Of a stretch of DNA of 64,000 nt, positions 17,422 through 25,665 are shown in pieces (within the stretch, counting starts at the first letter, position 1; each line of letters starts with the position of its first letter). This DNA comes from UBA11400 sp964473555 (lineage in GTDB: Bacteria; Bacteroidota; Rhodothermia; Balneolales; HLUCCA01), in contig CAYYPL010000002.1 in NCBI GenBank assembly GCA_964473555.1, positions 248,001 to 312,000 on the forward strand. Reading direction: 5' to 3'. The position numbers and the translations under genes are program-made. The notes beneath the pieces were generated by a model. It worked only from the letters and a program-made list of their open reading frames with translations. It was not told where the DNA came from and ran no database searches.

Positions 17422-18282
17422 ATGGTTAGAGTGCATCACATGCTAGTTTTGACCCTGATGTTATCGTTGTTGGGTGTTATTACCACACTCGGTTACGCAC
17501 AGACACCTCAGATCGATACCAGGACGGGGAAATTTGAACACGTACGTGGCGGGTTTTCTGGAATATCAGATCTGTTTGTGAGCCCGTCGGGATTGGTCTA
17601 TGTGACAGATGCCAGGAGTCATTATGTGTACAGGATCGATACAGAGACGGGGCAGGTGGATTCACTGGGAGGACGCGGATTCGGAAGCACCCAATTTAAT
17701 ATGCCGGTTGGGATTCACGCTACCAACGATATGCGTATTTTTGTACAAGATGGCGGAAACGGCCGGATTCAGGTATTTGACCGGAGATTTCAGCCGATGG
17801 GACAGATTGCGTTTCCTTCGGGATCATCCAGTCTTCGTCCGGGTTCTGGGATTCACCTCACTCGCGACGGGCAGTTGGTTTTCTGGGATGGAGGAGCTGG
17901 CAGACTGGTAAGTATCCGCGAGAACTACGAAACAGATGCATTATATCGTCCGGATGTGTCCGGTCTGGGTCAGGAGATCACTGCTTTACGGTCGGGAAAC
18001 GGGATGTATATGATTATAGACCAGTCAGGCACCCGAGTATTCAGGTATCAGGACAATGGGCGTTATGTGGGCTTTTGGCAGTGGGCTGAGGTGATTTCAG
18101 ACCTTCGGTCTGCTGAAAAAGGATATCTCATGCTCACCCGTAGCGAGATCATCTTCCTGAGCGAGGTATGGCAGCCGATGTGGCGGATGGGGCACGGGAC
18201 GGATACAGCGCGGCTGGTATTTCTGCGGGGACCGTGGCTGTACATGGCAACTGAGCGAGACGTGTACCGTATGCCTGTGTAA
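17422..18282 (+). CDS. Secreted NHL-type beta-propeller protein
   Basis: A 286-residue protein with a clear signal peptide (MVRVHHMLVLTLMLSLLGV...YAQ). The frame continues upstream to a TTG at 17377 overlapping the purD stop, but the ATG at 17422 gives the proper signal sequence. The mature part is built of repeated blades of the NHL/six-bladed type (SDLFVSPSGLVYVTDARSHYV, IFVQDGGNGRIQVFD, GIHLTRDGQLVFWDGGAGRL). It is likely periplasmic or outer-membrane-associated with a binding role. No enzyme motif is visible. Confidence 0.75.
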   Translation: MVRVHHMLVLTLMLSLLGVITTLGYAQTPQIDTRTGKFEHVRGGFSGISDLFVSPSGLVYVTDARSHYVYRIDTETGQVDSLGGRGFGSTQFNMPVGIHATNDMRIFVQDGGNGRIQVFDRRFQPMGQIAFPSGSSSLRPGSGIHLTRDGQLVFWDGGAGRLVSIRENYETDALYRPDVSGLGQEITALRSGNGMYMIIDQSGTRVFRYQDNGRYVGFWQWAEVISDLRSAEKGYLMLTRSEIIFLSEVWQPMWRMGHGTDTARLVFLRGPWLYMATERDVYRMPV

Positions 18283-18364
18283 AACCTGTACACTACGCTA
18301 TGAAAGTTAGTATATTGCAATTCAGGCCTAACGTTTGACCTGAAAAACTCACCTTTTTTCCGAA

Positions 18365-19090
18365 ATGGTACGTCGAATTCATCTCGACATGAAACAGCAG
18401 CCCGACGACTACACCTGTGGTCCAACCTGTCTGCATGCTGTGTACAACTACTTTAACGACCCTATCCCGCTTGAGGATGTGATTTCACAGGTAGAACGGC
18501 TCGAGGATGGGGGCACACTCGGGGTAATGTTGGCCAATCACGCACTTCAACGAAGTTACAAAGCGGTCATTTACACCTACAACCTTCGGATTTTTGATCC
18601 CACCTGGTTCGATTTGCCCGATGGTTTCATTGAAATCAAACTTCAACACATGTTGAATGGTATGGATCAAGGATCAAAACTCGCTTTTGCAATTCGGCAC
18701 TACCTGAAATTCCTTCAGCTGGGTGGAGAAATCCGATTCAAGGATCTCAATGCCAACCTGCTGCGTTATTATCTCAAACGGGAAATCCCAATTCTCACAG
18801 GACTGAGCTCAACCTATCTGTACCGATGTGCACGGGAGCGGGATGCCGGCGACAATATGGTGTATGACGATATCTTTGGTTCACCAACGGGTCATTTTGT
18901 AGTACTCAGCGGTTATCGACTCAACAATCGCACGGTTAAAGTAGCCGATCCTTACAGCTCGAATCCGAAGTACTCCAAACACTATTACGATGTCAAAGTG
19001 GATCGACTGATCAATTCCATCTTACTCGGAATTCTTACCTACGATGCCAATTTGCTCATATTGGAGCCGAATACACCCGCCCAAAAATGA
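18365..19090 (+). CDS. C39/papain-like cysteine peptidase of the amidoligase cluster
   Basis: A 241-residue protein with a C39-type catalytic layout: Cys18 in DDYTCGPTCLHAVYNYF, a His in TGHFVVLSGYR (about residue 180) and an Asp in VADPYSS. No transmembrane or ABC-transporter segments are attached, so it is a stand-alone cytoplasmic peptidase rather than a bacteriocin exporter. It precedes an RLAN/RimK-like ATP-grasp ligase and a GCS2 ligase on the same strand. In known genomes these families recur together and are thought to build or trim peptides. Its substrate is unknown. Confidence 0.75.
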   Translation: MVRRIHLDMKQQPDDYTCGPTCLHAVYNYFNDPIPLEDVISQVERLEDGGTLGVMLANHALQRSYKAVIYTYNLRIFDPTWFDLPDGFIEIKLQHMLNGMDQGSKLAFAIRHYLKFLQLGGEIRFKDLNANLLRYYLKREIPILTGLSSTYLYRCARERDAGDNMVYDDIFGSPTGHFVVLSGYRLNNRTVKVADPYSSNPKYSKHYYDVKVDRLINSILLGILTYDANLLILEPNTPAQK

Positions 19091-19163
19091 ATGATCGACT
19101 CGCATACTTACCTGTCTGTATGTACGTTCACTGATTGAGTACCGAACCCCATTCAACCTATTC

Positions 19164-20633
19164 ATGGAACATCTTATTGTTGTGAACAATCCCGCAGACT
19201 GGAATCTTCAGATTCCCGGGGTTAAAGTCGTTGCTGCCCGAAAGTATCTTTCGGAACCTTCGTTCAGTGATCTGGACAAAGTCAAAGTATATAACTTGTG
19301 CCGTTCGTACCGATATCAAAGTACGGGATACTATGTTTCCTTGCTGGCCTCTGCGCGAGGTCATAAACCGTTGCCCAGTATTGCCACCATTCAGGACATG
19401 AAATCCCAAACCATCATCCGGTTTGTATCTGATGATCTGGATGAACTTATTCAACAAAGTCTGCTACCGATAAAATCGGCCGAGTTTGTTCTGAGTATCT
19501 ATTTCGGACGCAATCTGGCCAAGCGGTACGATCGCCTGAGTTCCGCACTGTTCAGTATGTTCCAGGCGCCGTTTGTACGGGCTCATTTCATGTACGTCCA
19601 CGAAAAATGGGAGCTTAAGTACATCGGCCCGATTCCTGCCAGTGAGATTCCGGATGAACACAAACCCTTTGTGGTACGGGTCGCCGGTGATTATTTTCAC
19701 GGTAAGAGGGTGTCGGCGCCGAAACGTTTTGTAGCCAGGTACGACATGGCTATCCTGCATAATCCCGAGGAAGTAGATTCTCCTTCCGATGAAAAAGCGT
19801 TACAGAAATTCATTCGTGCTGGTGAGCAGTTAGGGATCGGTGTTGAACTCATTACTAAAGAAGACTTCTCTCGTCTGGCCGAATTTGATGCCCTCTTTAT
19901 CAGGGAAACGACCAATGTGAACCATCATACCTTCCGTTTTGCCCGAAAAGCTGCCGCAGAAGGCCTGGTTGTGATCGATGATCCTGAGTCGATACTTCGT
20001 TGCACAAACAAAGTATACCTGGCAGAAATGTTGTATCAAAACGACATTCCCGGTCCAAAAACCATGATTGTTCACCGGGACAATATGGATAAAGTCGGAG
20101 CCGAACTGGGTTTTCCAGTTATTTTGAAAGAGCCCGATGGGTCATTTTCATCCGGGGTCACTAAAGTGGTCAACCAGGAAGAACTCGATCAGGTCATTCG
20201 GAAATTGCTTGACAAGTCAGATCTGGTTGTAGCGCAAGAGTTTATGCCTACAGATTACGACTGGCGTATTGGGATTCTGGATCAAAGACCACTGTTTGCG
20301 TGTAAATACTTTATGGCTCGAAAGCACTGGCAAATCATCAAACGTGACGGACAGGGGCGTAGGTCTTTTGGTGAGGAGGAGACGGTTCCTGTGGAACTTG
20401 TTCCCCGCCATGTGATGAAAGCAGCTCTTAAAGCCGCAAATCTGATGGGAGACGGACTCTATGGCGTTGATCTCAAACAAGTTGGTAACAAGTGCTACAT
20501 CATCGAGGTCAATGACAATCCAAATATCGATTCGGGTGTTGAGGACTCCTTGCTCAAAGACGATCTGTACCTCAGAGTGATGGAAGTCTTCCTGCGCAGG
20601 ATTGAAGAGCGTAAGCAACAACGCAGACGTTGA
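19164..20633 (+). CDS. RimK-like ATP-grasp ligase with RLAN N-terminal domain
   Basis: A 489-residue protein. Residues 1 to about 190 look like the RLAN (RimK-like ATP-grasp N-terminal) domain. The rest is ATP-grasp: FIRETTNVNHHTFRFARKAAAEGLVVIDDPESI, GFPVILKEPDGSFSSGV with the ATP-binding Lys, VVAQEFMPTDYDWRIGILD, and the metal-binding end IIEVNDNPNIDSGVED. RimK relatives add amino acids, usually glutamate, to carboxyl groups of peptides or small molecules. It sits between a cysteine peptidase and a GCS2 ligase, forming the core of a predicted peptide-modification operon. Confidence 0.85.
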   Translation: MEHLIVVNNPADWNLQIPGVKVVAARKYLSEPSFSDLDKVKVYNLCRSYRYQSTGYYVSLLASARGHKPLPSIATIQDMKSQTIIRFVSDDLDELIQQSLLPIKSAEFVLSIYFGRNLAKRYDRLSSALFSMFQAPFVRAHFMYVHEKWELKYIGPIPASEIPDEHKPFVVRVAGDYFHGKRVSAPKRFVARYDMAILHNPEEVDSPSDEKALQKFIRAGEQLGIGVELITKEDFSRLAEFDALFIRETTNVNHHTFRFARKAAAEGLVVIDDPESILRCTNKVYLAEMLYQNDIPGPKTMIVHRDNMDKVGAELGFPVILKEPDGSFSSGVTKVVNQEELDQVIRKLLDKSDLVVAQEFMPTDYDWRIGILDQRPLFACKYFMARKHWQIIKRDGQGRRSFGEEETVPVELVPRHVMKAALKAANLMGDGLYGVDLKQVGNKCYIIEVNDNPNIDSGVEDSLLKDDLYLRVMEVFLRRIEERKQQRRR

Positions 20634-20668
20634 ATAGTTAAGTACTCAAAATAATTAAGTTGACAGCT

Positions 20669-21913
20669 ATGGGATATCATCTTTTTGAAGTTTTCGGTGT
20701 TGAAATGGAGTATCTGATCGTGGATCGTGATGCACTTGATGTGCGTCCTATTGCTGATCTGCTGATTAAAGAGGTTCATGGAGAAATCGTTTCTGAAACC
20801 GAACAGGGTGAACTCGCCTGGTGCAATGAGCTGGTGAATCATGTGATCGAACTAAAAACCAACGGTCCGGTTAAAGACCTGGGTGTAATTGCCGGGCACT
20901 TTCAGCACGATGTGAACCGAATTAACACGATTCTCTCTAAATGGAACGCCTGTCTGATGCCTACGGCCATGCATCCGTGGATGGATCCCTATACCGAAAC
21001 CAAGCTTTGGGAGCACGAGTACAGCACGATTTACGAGACGTTCAATGCCATATTTGACTGCCGTGGACATGGGTGGGCAAATCTTCAAAGTACTCATTTG
21101 AATCTCCCCTTCAGCGGTGACGATGAGTTTGGACGTTTACATGCTGCCATCCGCGCCATCTTGCCGATCCTGCCTGCACTATCGGCCAGTTCTCCGATTA
21201 TGGATGGAAGGGTTACCGGAATCCTGGACAACAGACTATCGGTGTACAGGACCAATGCCCGTCGTGTACCATCTGTATCAGGATCGGTGATCCCCGAACC
21301 TTGTTATACAGAACACGATTACAGAACAAAGCTACTTCAGAAAATCTATGACGATATCGCACCGCTGGATCCTGATGGTGTTTTGCAGGACGAGTGGCTC
21401 AATGCCCGCGGAGCAATAGCCCGATTTGACCGCGGAGCCATTGAAATCCGTGTACTTGATCTGCAGGAACACCCAGGTGTTGATGTTGCACTGTTGCAGT
21501 TCATAGTCGGAGTATTGAAAGCTCTGGTATCTGAGCGCTGGGTCGATATGGATACCCTTAAATCACTGGATATGAGCACAATGAGCGATCTGCTGTCCAG
21601 AACTACCCAATATGGAAACGAAGCCGAAATCAGAATCCCTGGATACGCGCCCTGTTTTGGAGATACGGGTGCTGAATCGGCCGGTGAACTTTGGAACTCG
21701 CTGTTTGCACGGCTTGCCGGCGAGATATGGAGTGAATCGGACCCAGGTAAACAGTACATTCAGGTGATTCTGTCGGAGGGAAACCTGAGTCAACGTATCG
21801 TTCGGGCGCTGAAAGGAAATCCATCGAAACAGCACATCTTTGAGGTGTACAACACATTACGGGAATCGCTGCGATCGGGGGCCATGTTCCGGACATCTCA
21901 AGGGGGTTCCTGA
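20669..21913 (+). CDS. GCS2-family glutamate-cysteine ligase-like amidoligase
   Basis: About 414 residues of the glutamate-cysteine ligase type 2 family. FEVFGVEMEYLIVD gives the metal/ATP Glu residues near the N-terminus, and STHLNLPFSGDDEFGRLHAAIRAILP and the DNRLSVYRTN/RGAIARFDRGAIEIRVLD strands follow. Members form amide bonds between an amino acid carboxylate and an amine. A TTG at 20660 would add three residues; ATG 20669 is preferred. No second glutathione-type gene is present, so simple glutathione synthesis is unlikely, and a peptide product with the ATP-grasp partner is more plausible. Confidence 0.85.
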   Translation: MGYHLFEVFGVEMEYLIVDRDALDVRPIADLLIKEVHGEIVSETEQGELAWCNELVNHVIELKTNGPVKDLGVIAGHFQHDVNRINTILSKWNACLMPTAMHPWMDPYTETKLWEHEYSTIYETFNAIFDCRGHGWANLQSTHLNLPFSGDDEFGRLHAAIRAILPILPALSASSPIMDGRVTGILDNRLSVYRTNARRVPSVSGSVIPEPCYTEHDYRTKLLQKIYDDIAPLDPDGVLQDEWLNARGAIARFDRGAIEIRVLDLQEHPGVDVALLQFIVGVLKALVSERWVDMDTLKSLDMSTMSDLLSRTTQYGNEAEIRIPGYAPCFGDTGAESAGELWNSLFARLAGEIWSESDPGKQYIQVILSEGNLSQRIVRALKGNPSKQHIFEVYNTLRESLRSGAMFRTSQGGS

Positions 21914-22088
21914 CCCGTAAAAGCGTTTATCCATGCAATTAGACCTGGGATTTCTCTAATGTAGAGTGATTCAAAATAAGCTGCGAATCCAAGGCGGGAA
22001 TTCAGATTTCAGGTCAATATTAAGTATATTACGGCTGCTGAAATTCAGCCCGTTTACATCATTATTCAACACTAATTGCACGTCATTC

Positions 22089-22817
22089 ATGTATTCATTA
22101 GTAACCGCGTTTCAAAACTCGGTTGGCCGTAAAATCCTTACTGGTGTTACCGGTATTGCATTAACGTTATTTTTGATATCCCACCTTTCGGCCAACCTGA
22201 CCCTATTCGCCCTGGACTCTTCTTCCCTGGCATCCGGTGACAATGCGTTCAATCGGTATGCGTTGTTCCTCAAAGACCTTGGATTTCTGCTTTATATTGT
22301 GGAATTCGGTCTTTTGGCCATCTTTTTGATCCATGCCTATCTGGGAGTAGCTATTTATTTACGCAAGCGTAAGGCACGCCCCGAAGCCTATGAGAAGTAT
22401 AAATCCCGTGGAGGTGTGTCCAAGCAAGGATTCAGTTCACGCACGATGATCATCACCGGTACCGTGTTGTTCCTGTTTGTTGGGATGCACCTGAAGACGT
22501 TCAAGTTCGGTCCAGGCTGGAATTCTGAGCCGGATTATACAGTAGAAGTTCAAGCTAATGGCAACACCGTTGAGATGCGTGATTTGTCAAAACTCACTGT
22601 TGAGATTTTTCAGAGTGAATTCTATGTGGCGGTCTACATGGGCATTATGCTACTCCTCGGATTTCACCTGCGACATGGAATCTGGAGTGCACTTCAGTCA
22701 CTTGGAGCGAATAACAAATCACTGACTCCAATCATTTACTCGATAGCCGGATTGGTGGGAATCCTGATTGCCCTTGGATTCTTCATCCTGCCTATTTATC
22801 TGTATTTCATGTTCTAA
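22089..22817 (+). CDS. sdhC: Succinate dehydrogenase cytochrome b subunit
   Basis: A 242-residue membrane anchor with about five transmembrane helices, matching the single-polypeptide cytochrome b558 type (two hemes, no SdhD). FQNSVGRKILTGVTGIALTLFLISHLSANLTLF begins the protein in family style, and heme-ligand His residues are visible in LISHLSANL, AIFLIHAYLG, FVGMHLKTF and LLGFHLRHGIWSALQ. The frame runs upstream to 21966, but ATG 22089 matches the family start. It is followed by sdhA after 13 bases. Confidence 0.93.
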   Translation: MYSLVTAFQNSVGRKILTGVTGIALTLFLISHLSANLTLFALDSSSLASGDNAFNRYALFLKDLGFLLYIVEFGLLAIFLIHAYLGVAIYLRKRKARPEAYEKYKSRGGVSKQGFSSRTMIITGTVLFLFVGMHLKTFKFGPGWNSEPDYTVEVQANGNTVEMRDLSKLTVEIFQSEFYVAVYMGIMLLLGFHLRHGIWSALQSLGANNKSLTPIIYSIAGLVGILIALGFFILPIYLYFMF

Positions 22818-22830
22818 GAGGATATTATTT

Positions 22831-24777
22831 ATGAGTACTTCGAAAAAAAATACCGGATCTCCCAAACTGGAATCGAAAATCCCTCCGGGACCCATTGATC
22901 AAAAATGGCAATACCGCAAGGACCACGTCCAGCTTGTTAACCCGAACAATAAACGCAAGCATCACATCATTGTGGTCGGAACCGGACTCGCAGGCGGATC
23001 GGCTGCTGCTTCTCTGGCGGAGCTGGGTTATGAAGTGAGCGCGTTTTGTATCCAGGATTCCGCGCGTCGGGCTCACAGTATTGCAGCTCAGGGTGGAATC
23101 AATGCCGCCAAGAACTACAAAAACGACGGTGATAGTGTATTCAGATTGTTTTATGACACTGTAAAAGGTGGTGACTATCGTGCTCGAGAAGCAAACGTAT
23201 ATCGTTTGGCTCAGGTAAGTAACAACATCATCGACCAGTGCGTCGCTCAGGGAGTTCCTTTTGCTCGCGAATACGGAGGATTGCTTGATAACCGTTCATT
23301 CGGTGGTGCACAGCTCAGCCGTACGTTTTATGCACGGGGACAAACAGGTCAACAGCTCCTGCTTGGTGCCTATTCTGCCATGATGAAAATGGTGGACGCT
23401 GGAAAAATAAAGATGCACACCCGCCAGGAGATGCTGGATCTGGTTGTTATCGATGGCAAAGCTAGAGGTATCATCACACGTAACCTGGTAACGGGAGCGA
23501 TTGAACGTCACGTAGCCGATGCGGTCCTCCTGGCAACAGGTGGATACGGGAATGTCTTCTACCTGTCCACCAACGCTAAGAATTCAAACGTGACTGCAGC
23601 CTGGAGATGCTACAAACGTGGCGCCATGTTCGCCAATCCTTGTTTTACGCAGATTCACCCTACCTGTATCCCTGTTTCCGGCGACTACCAGTCAAAGCTC
23701 ACTCTGATGTCGGAGTCACTTCGGAACGATGGTCGGGTATGGGTACCCAAAAAGGCGGGAGACAAGCGACACCCTAATGAAATTCCAGACAACGAACGCT
23801 ACTACTTCCTGGAGGAGCGTTATCCAAGTTTCGGAAACCTCGTTCCACGTGACGTTGCTTCCAGAAATGCGAAAGACGTTTGTGATAAAGGTCACGGCGT
23901 GGGGCCATCGGGTCTGGCTGTTTACCTCGATTTCCGTGACAGTATCAAACTATACAGTGAGGATAAAATCCGTGAGCGCTATGGAAACCTGTTCGATATG
24001 TATGCAAAAATCACAGGTGACAATCCATACAAAGAACCCATGAGAATCTATCCGGCTGTTCACTACACTATGGGTGGACTCTGGGTTGATTACGATCTTC
24101 AGAGTAACGTGCCCGGATTGTTTGTACTGGGAGAAGCCAATTTTTCTGACCACGGTGCAAACCGCCTCGGTGCATCAGCATTGATGCAGGGCCTGGCTGA
24201 TGGGTATTTTGTAATCCCCTATACCCTTGGGGATTACATCGCTGGTACCAAACTTGACAAAGTAGACACCTCCCACGAGGCGTTTATAGAAGCTGAAAAT
24301 GACTCGCTCCAGCGCATCAACAAACTCCTTAAAAACAAAGGTACCAAGACAGTCCTTGATTACCACAGGACACTTGGCAAGATTATGTGGGACCAAGTTG
24401 GTATGGCCCGAACAGAGGCCGGTCTGAAAGGAGCCATTGAGGATATCCGTGCATTACGTGCAGACTTCTGGGAAAATGTGTTTGTACCCGGAGAGCAGTC
24501 AACCTTCAATAAGTACCTGGAATACGCAACTCGTGTAGCCGATTTCCTGGAGTTGGGGGAGCTTATGGCACTCGACGCGCTGGAAAGAAATGAGTCTTGC
24601 GGCGGGCACTTCCGTGAAGAATATCAGACCGATGAGGGAGAAGCCCTACGTAACGACGAGGATTATTGCTATGTAGCTGCCTGGGAATATCCTGGTAGCG
24701 CCGACGCGAAGCCCAATCTCCATAAAGAGATGCTGGAGTTCGAAAACGTCAAATTGACCCAACGCAGCTACAAATAA
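22831..24777 (+). CDS. sdhA: Succinate dehydrogenase flavoprotein subunit
   Basis: A 648-residue FAD subunit. Seen are the dinucleotide fold VVGTGLAGGSAAASLAELG, the covalent-FAD region HSIAAQGGINAAKNYKNDGDSV, the substrate loops RTFYARGQTGQQLL and FTQIHPTCIPVSG, RDVASRNAKDVCD, and HYTMGGLWVD. The family's electron path from succinate to quinone runs through SdhB and SdhC encoded on either side. ATG 22831 has an AGAGGAT ribosome site; an upstream in-frame ATG inside sdhC is less likely. Confidence 0.97.
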   Translation: MSTSKKNTGSPKLESKIPPGPIDQKWQYRKDHVQLVNPNNKRKHHIIVVGTGLAGGSAAASLAELGYEVSAFCIQDSARRAHSIAAQGGINAAKNYKNDGDSVFRLFYDTVKGGDYRAREANVYRLAQVSNNIIDQCVAQGVPFAREYGGLLDNRSFGGAQLSRTFYARGQTGQQLLLGAYSAMMKMVDAGKIKMHTRQEMLDLVVIDGKARGIITRNLVTGAIERHVADAVLLATGGYGNVFYLSTNAKNSNVTAAWRCYKRGAMFANPCFTQIHPTCIPVSGDYQSKLTLMSESLRNDGRVWVPKKAGDKRHPNEIPDNERYYFLEERYPSFGNLVPRDVASRNAKDVCDKGHGVGPSGLAVYLDFRDSIKLYSEDKIRERYGNLFDMYAKITGDNPYKEPMRIYPAVHYTMGGLWVDYDLQSNVPGLFVLGEANFSDHGANRLGASALMQGLADGYFVIPYTLGDYIAGTKLDKVDTSHEAFIEAENDSLQRINKLLKNKGTKTVLDYHRTLGKIMWDQVGMARTEAGLKGAIEDIRALRADFWENVFVPGEQSTFNKYLEYATRVADFLELGELMALDALERNESCGGHFREEYQTDEGEALRNDEDYCYVAAWEYPGSADAKPNLHKEMLEFENVKLTQRSYK

Positions 24778-24794
24778 GGAATTGAGGAAGAAAT

Positions 24795-25538
24795 ATGAGT
24801 ACTATGACCATTAATCTGAAGGTGTGGAGACAAAAAAATGCATCTACTCCCGGTAAACTAGTTGATTATAAGCTCGATGGCGTGAGTGAACACATGTCCT
24901 TTTTGGAGATGTTCGATCATCTCAACGAGCAGCTGATGAAAAAAGGTGAGGAGCCTGTTGAGTTCGACCATGACTGCCGTGAAGGGATCTGTGGGTCTTG
25001 TAACATGATGATCAATGGACAAGCGCATGGTCCACAAAAAGGTACTGCAGCTTGCCAGCTTCATATGCGTCACTACAATAACGGGGATACGATTGTTGTG
25101 GAACCCTGGAGAGCCACCGCGTTTCCATTGATCAAAGATCTGGTAGTGGACAGGTCTGCGTTCGACCGCATTCAGGCAGCAGGTGGATACATATCAGTGA
25201 ATACCAATGCTGCTCCGGATGCCAACGCGATCCCTATCCGCAAAGAAGATGCTGATCTGGCATTTGACTATGCAGCATGTATCGGATGTGGCGCTTGCGT
25301 CGCTGCTTGTCCGAATGCATCGGCTTCGTTGTTCACAGCAGCAAAAATATCCCAATTTGCTCATCTTCCGCAGGGAGCGCCTGAGCGTAAACGTCGTGTA
25401 GTACGCATGGTAGAACAAATGGAAAAAGAAGGATTCGGTGACTGCTCGAACTTCGGTGAGTGCGAAGCGGTATGTCCGAAAGAAATCTCCATACAGGCGA
25501 TTGCTGAAATGCGACGTGAATACCTTAAAGCTCTATAG
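24795..25538 (+). CDS. sdhB: Succinate dehydrogenase iron-sulfur subunit
   Basis: A 247-residue subunit with the plant-type [2Fe-2S] cluster (DCREGICGSCNMMINGQ, then a further Cys in TAACQLHM) and the C-terminal [4Fe-4S]/[3Fe-4S] pair (CIGCGACVAACPNASAS; CSNFGECEAVCPKEIS). It closes the sdhCAB operon, 17 bases after sdhA, and is followed by an intrinsic terminator. Confidence 0.97.
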   Translation: MSTMTINLKVWRQKNASTPGKLVDYKLDGVSEHMSFLEMFDHLNEQLMKKGEEPVEFDHDCREGICGSCNMMINGQAHGPQKGTAACQLHMRHYNNGDTIVVEPWRATAFPLIKDLVVDRSAFDRIQAAGGYISVNTNAAPDANAIPIRKEDADLAFDYAACIGCGACVAACPNASASLFTAAKISQFAHLPQGAPERKRRVVRMVEQMEKEGFGDCSNFGECEAVCPKEISIQAIAEMRREYLKAL

Positions 25539-25564
25539 TCTTCATGAGTGAAGATTATTTTTGA

Positions 25565-25598
25565 AAGCCGGTTCTGGTGCAGATCCGGCTTTTTTTTG
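25565..25598 (+). terminator. sdhCAB terminator
   Basis: Arms aagccgg/ccggctt (7 bp) and a run of eight Ts lie just after sdhB. Confidence 0.85.
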
Positions 25599-25653
25599 TG
25601 CTTGAGGTACACACGGTATAGGATTTGATCTCTACTCATTGGACCAAAATCAT

Positions 25654-25661
25654 TAACTTTG
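25654..25661 (+). promoter_or_regulatory. TAnnTTTG -7 box just before recQ
   Basis: TAACTTTG fits the Bacteroidota-type -7 element exactly and ends four bases before the recQ ATG. If used, the transcript would start at or next to the start codon (leaderless). A well-placed -33 TTTG box is not evident. Confidence 0.35.
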
Positions 25662-25665
25662 TCCC

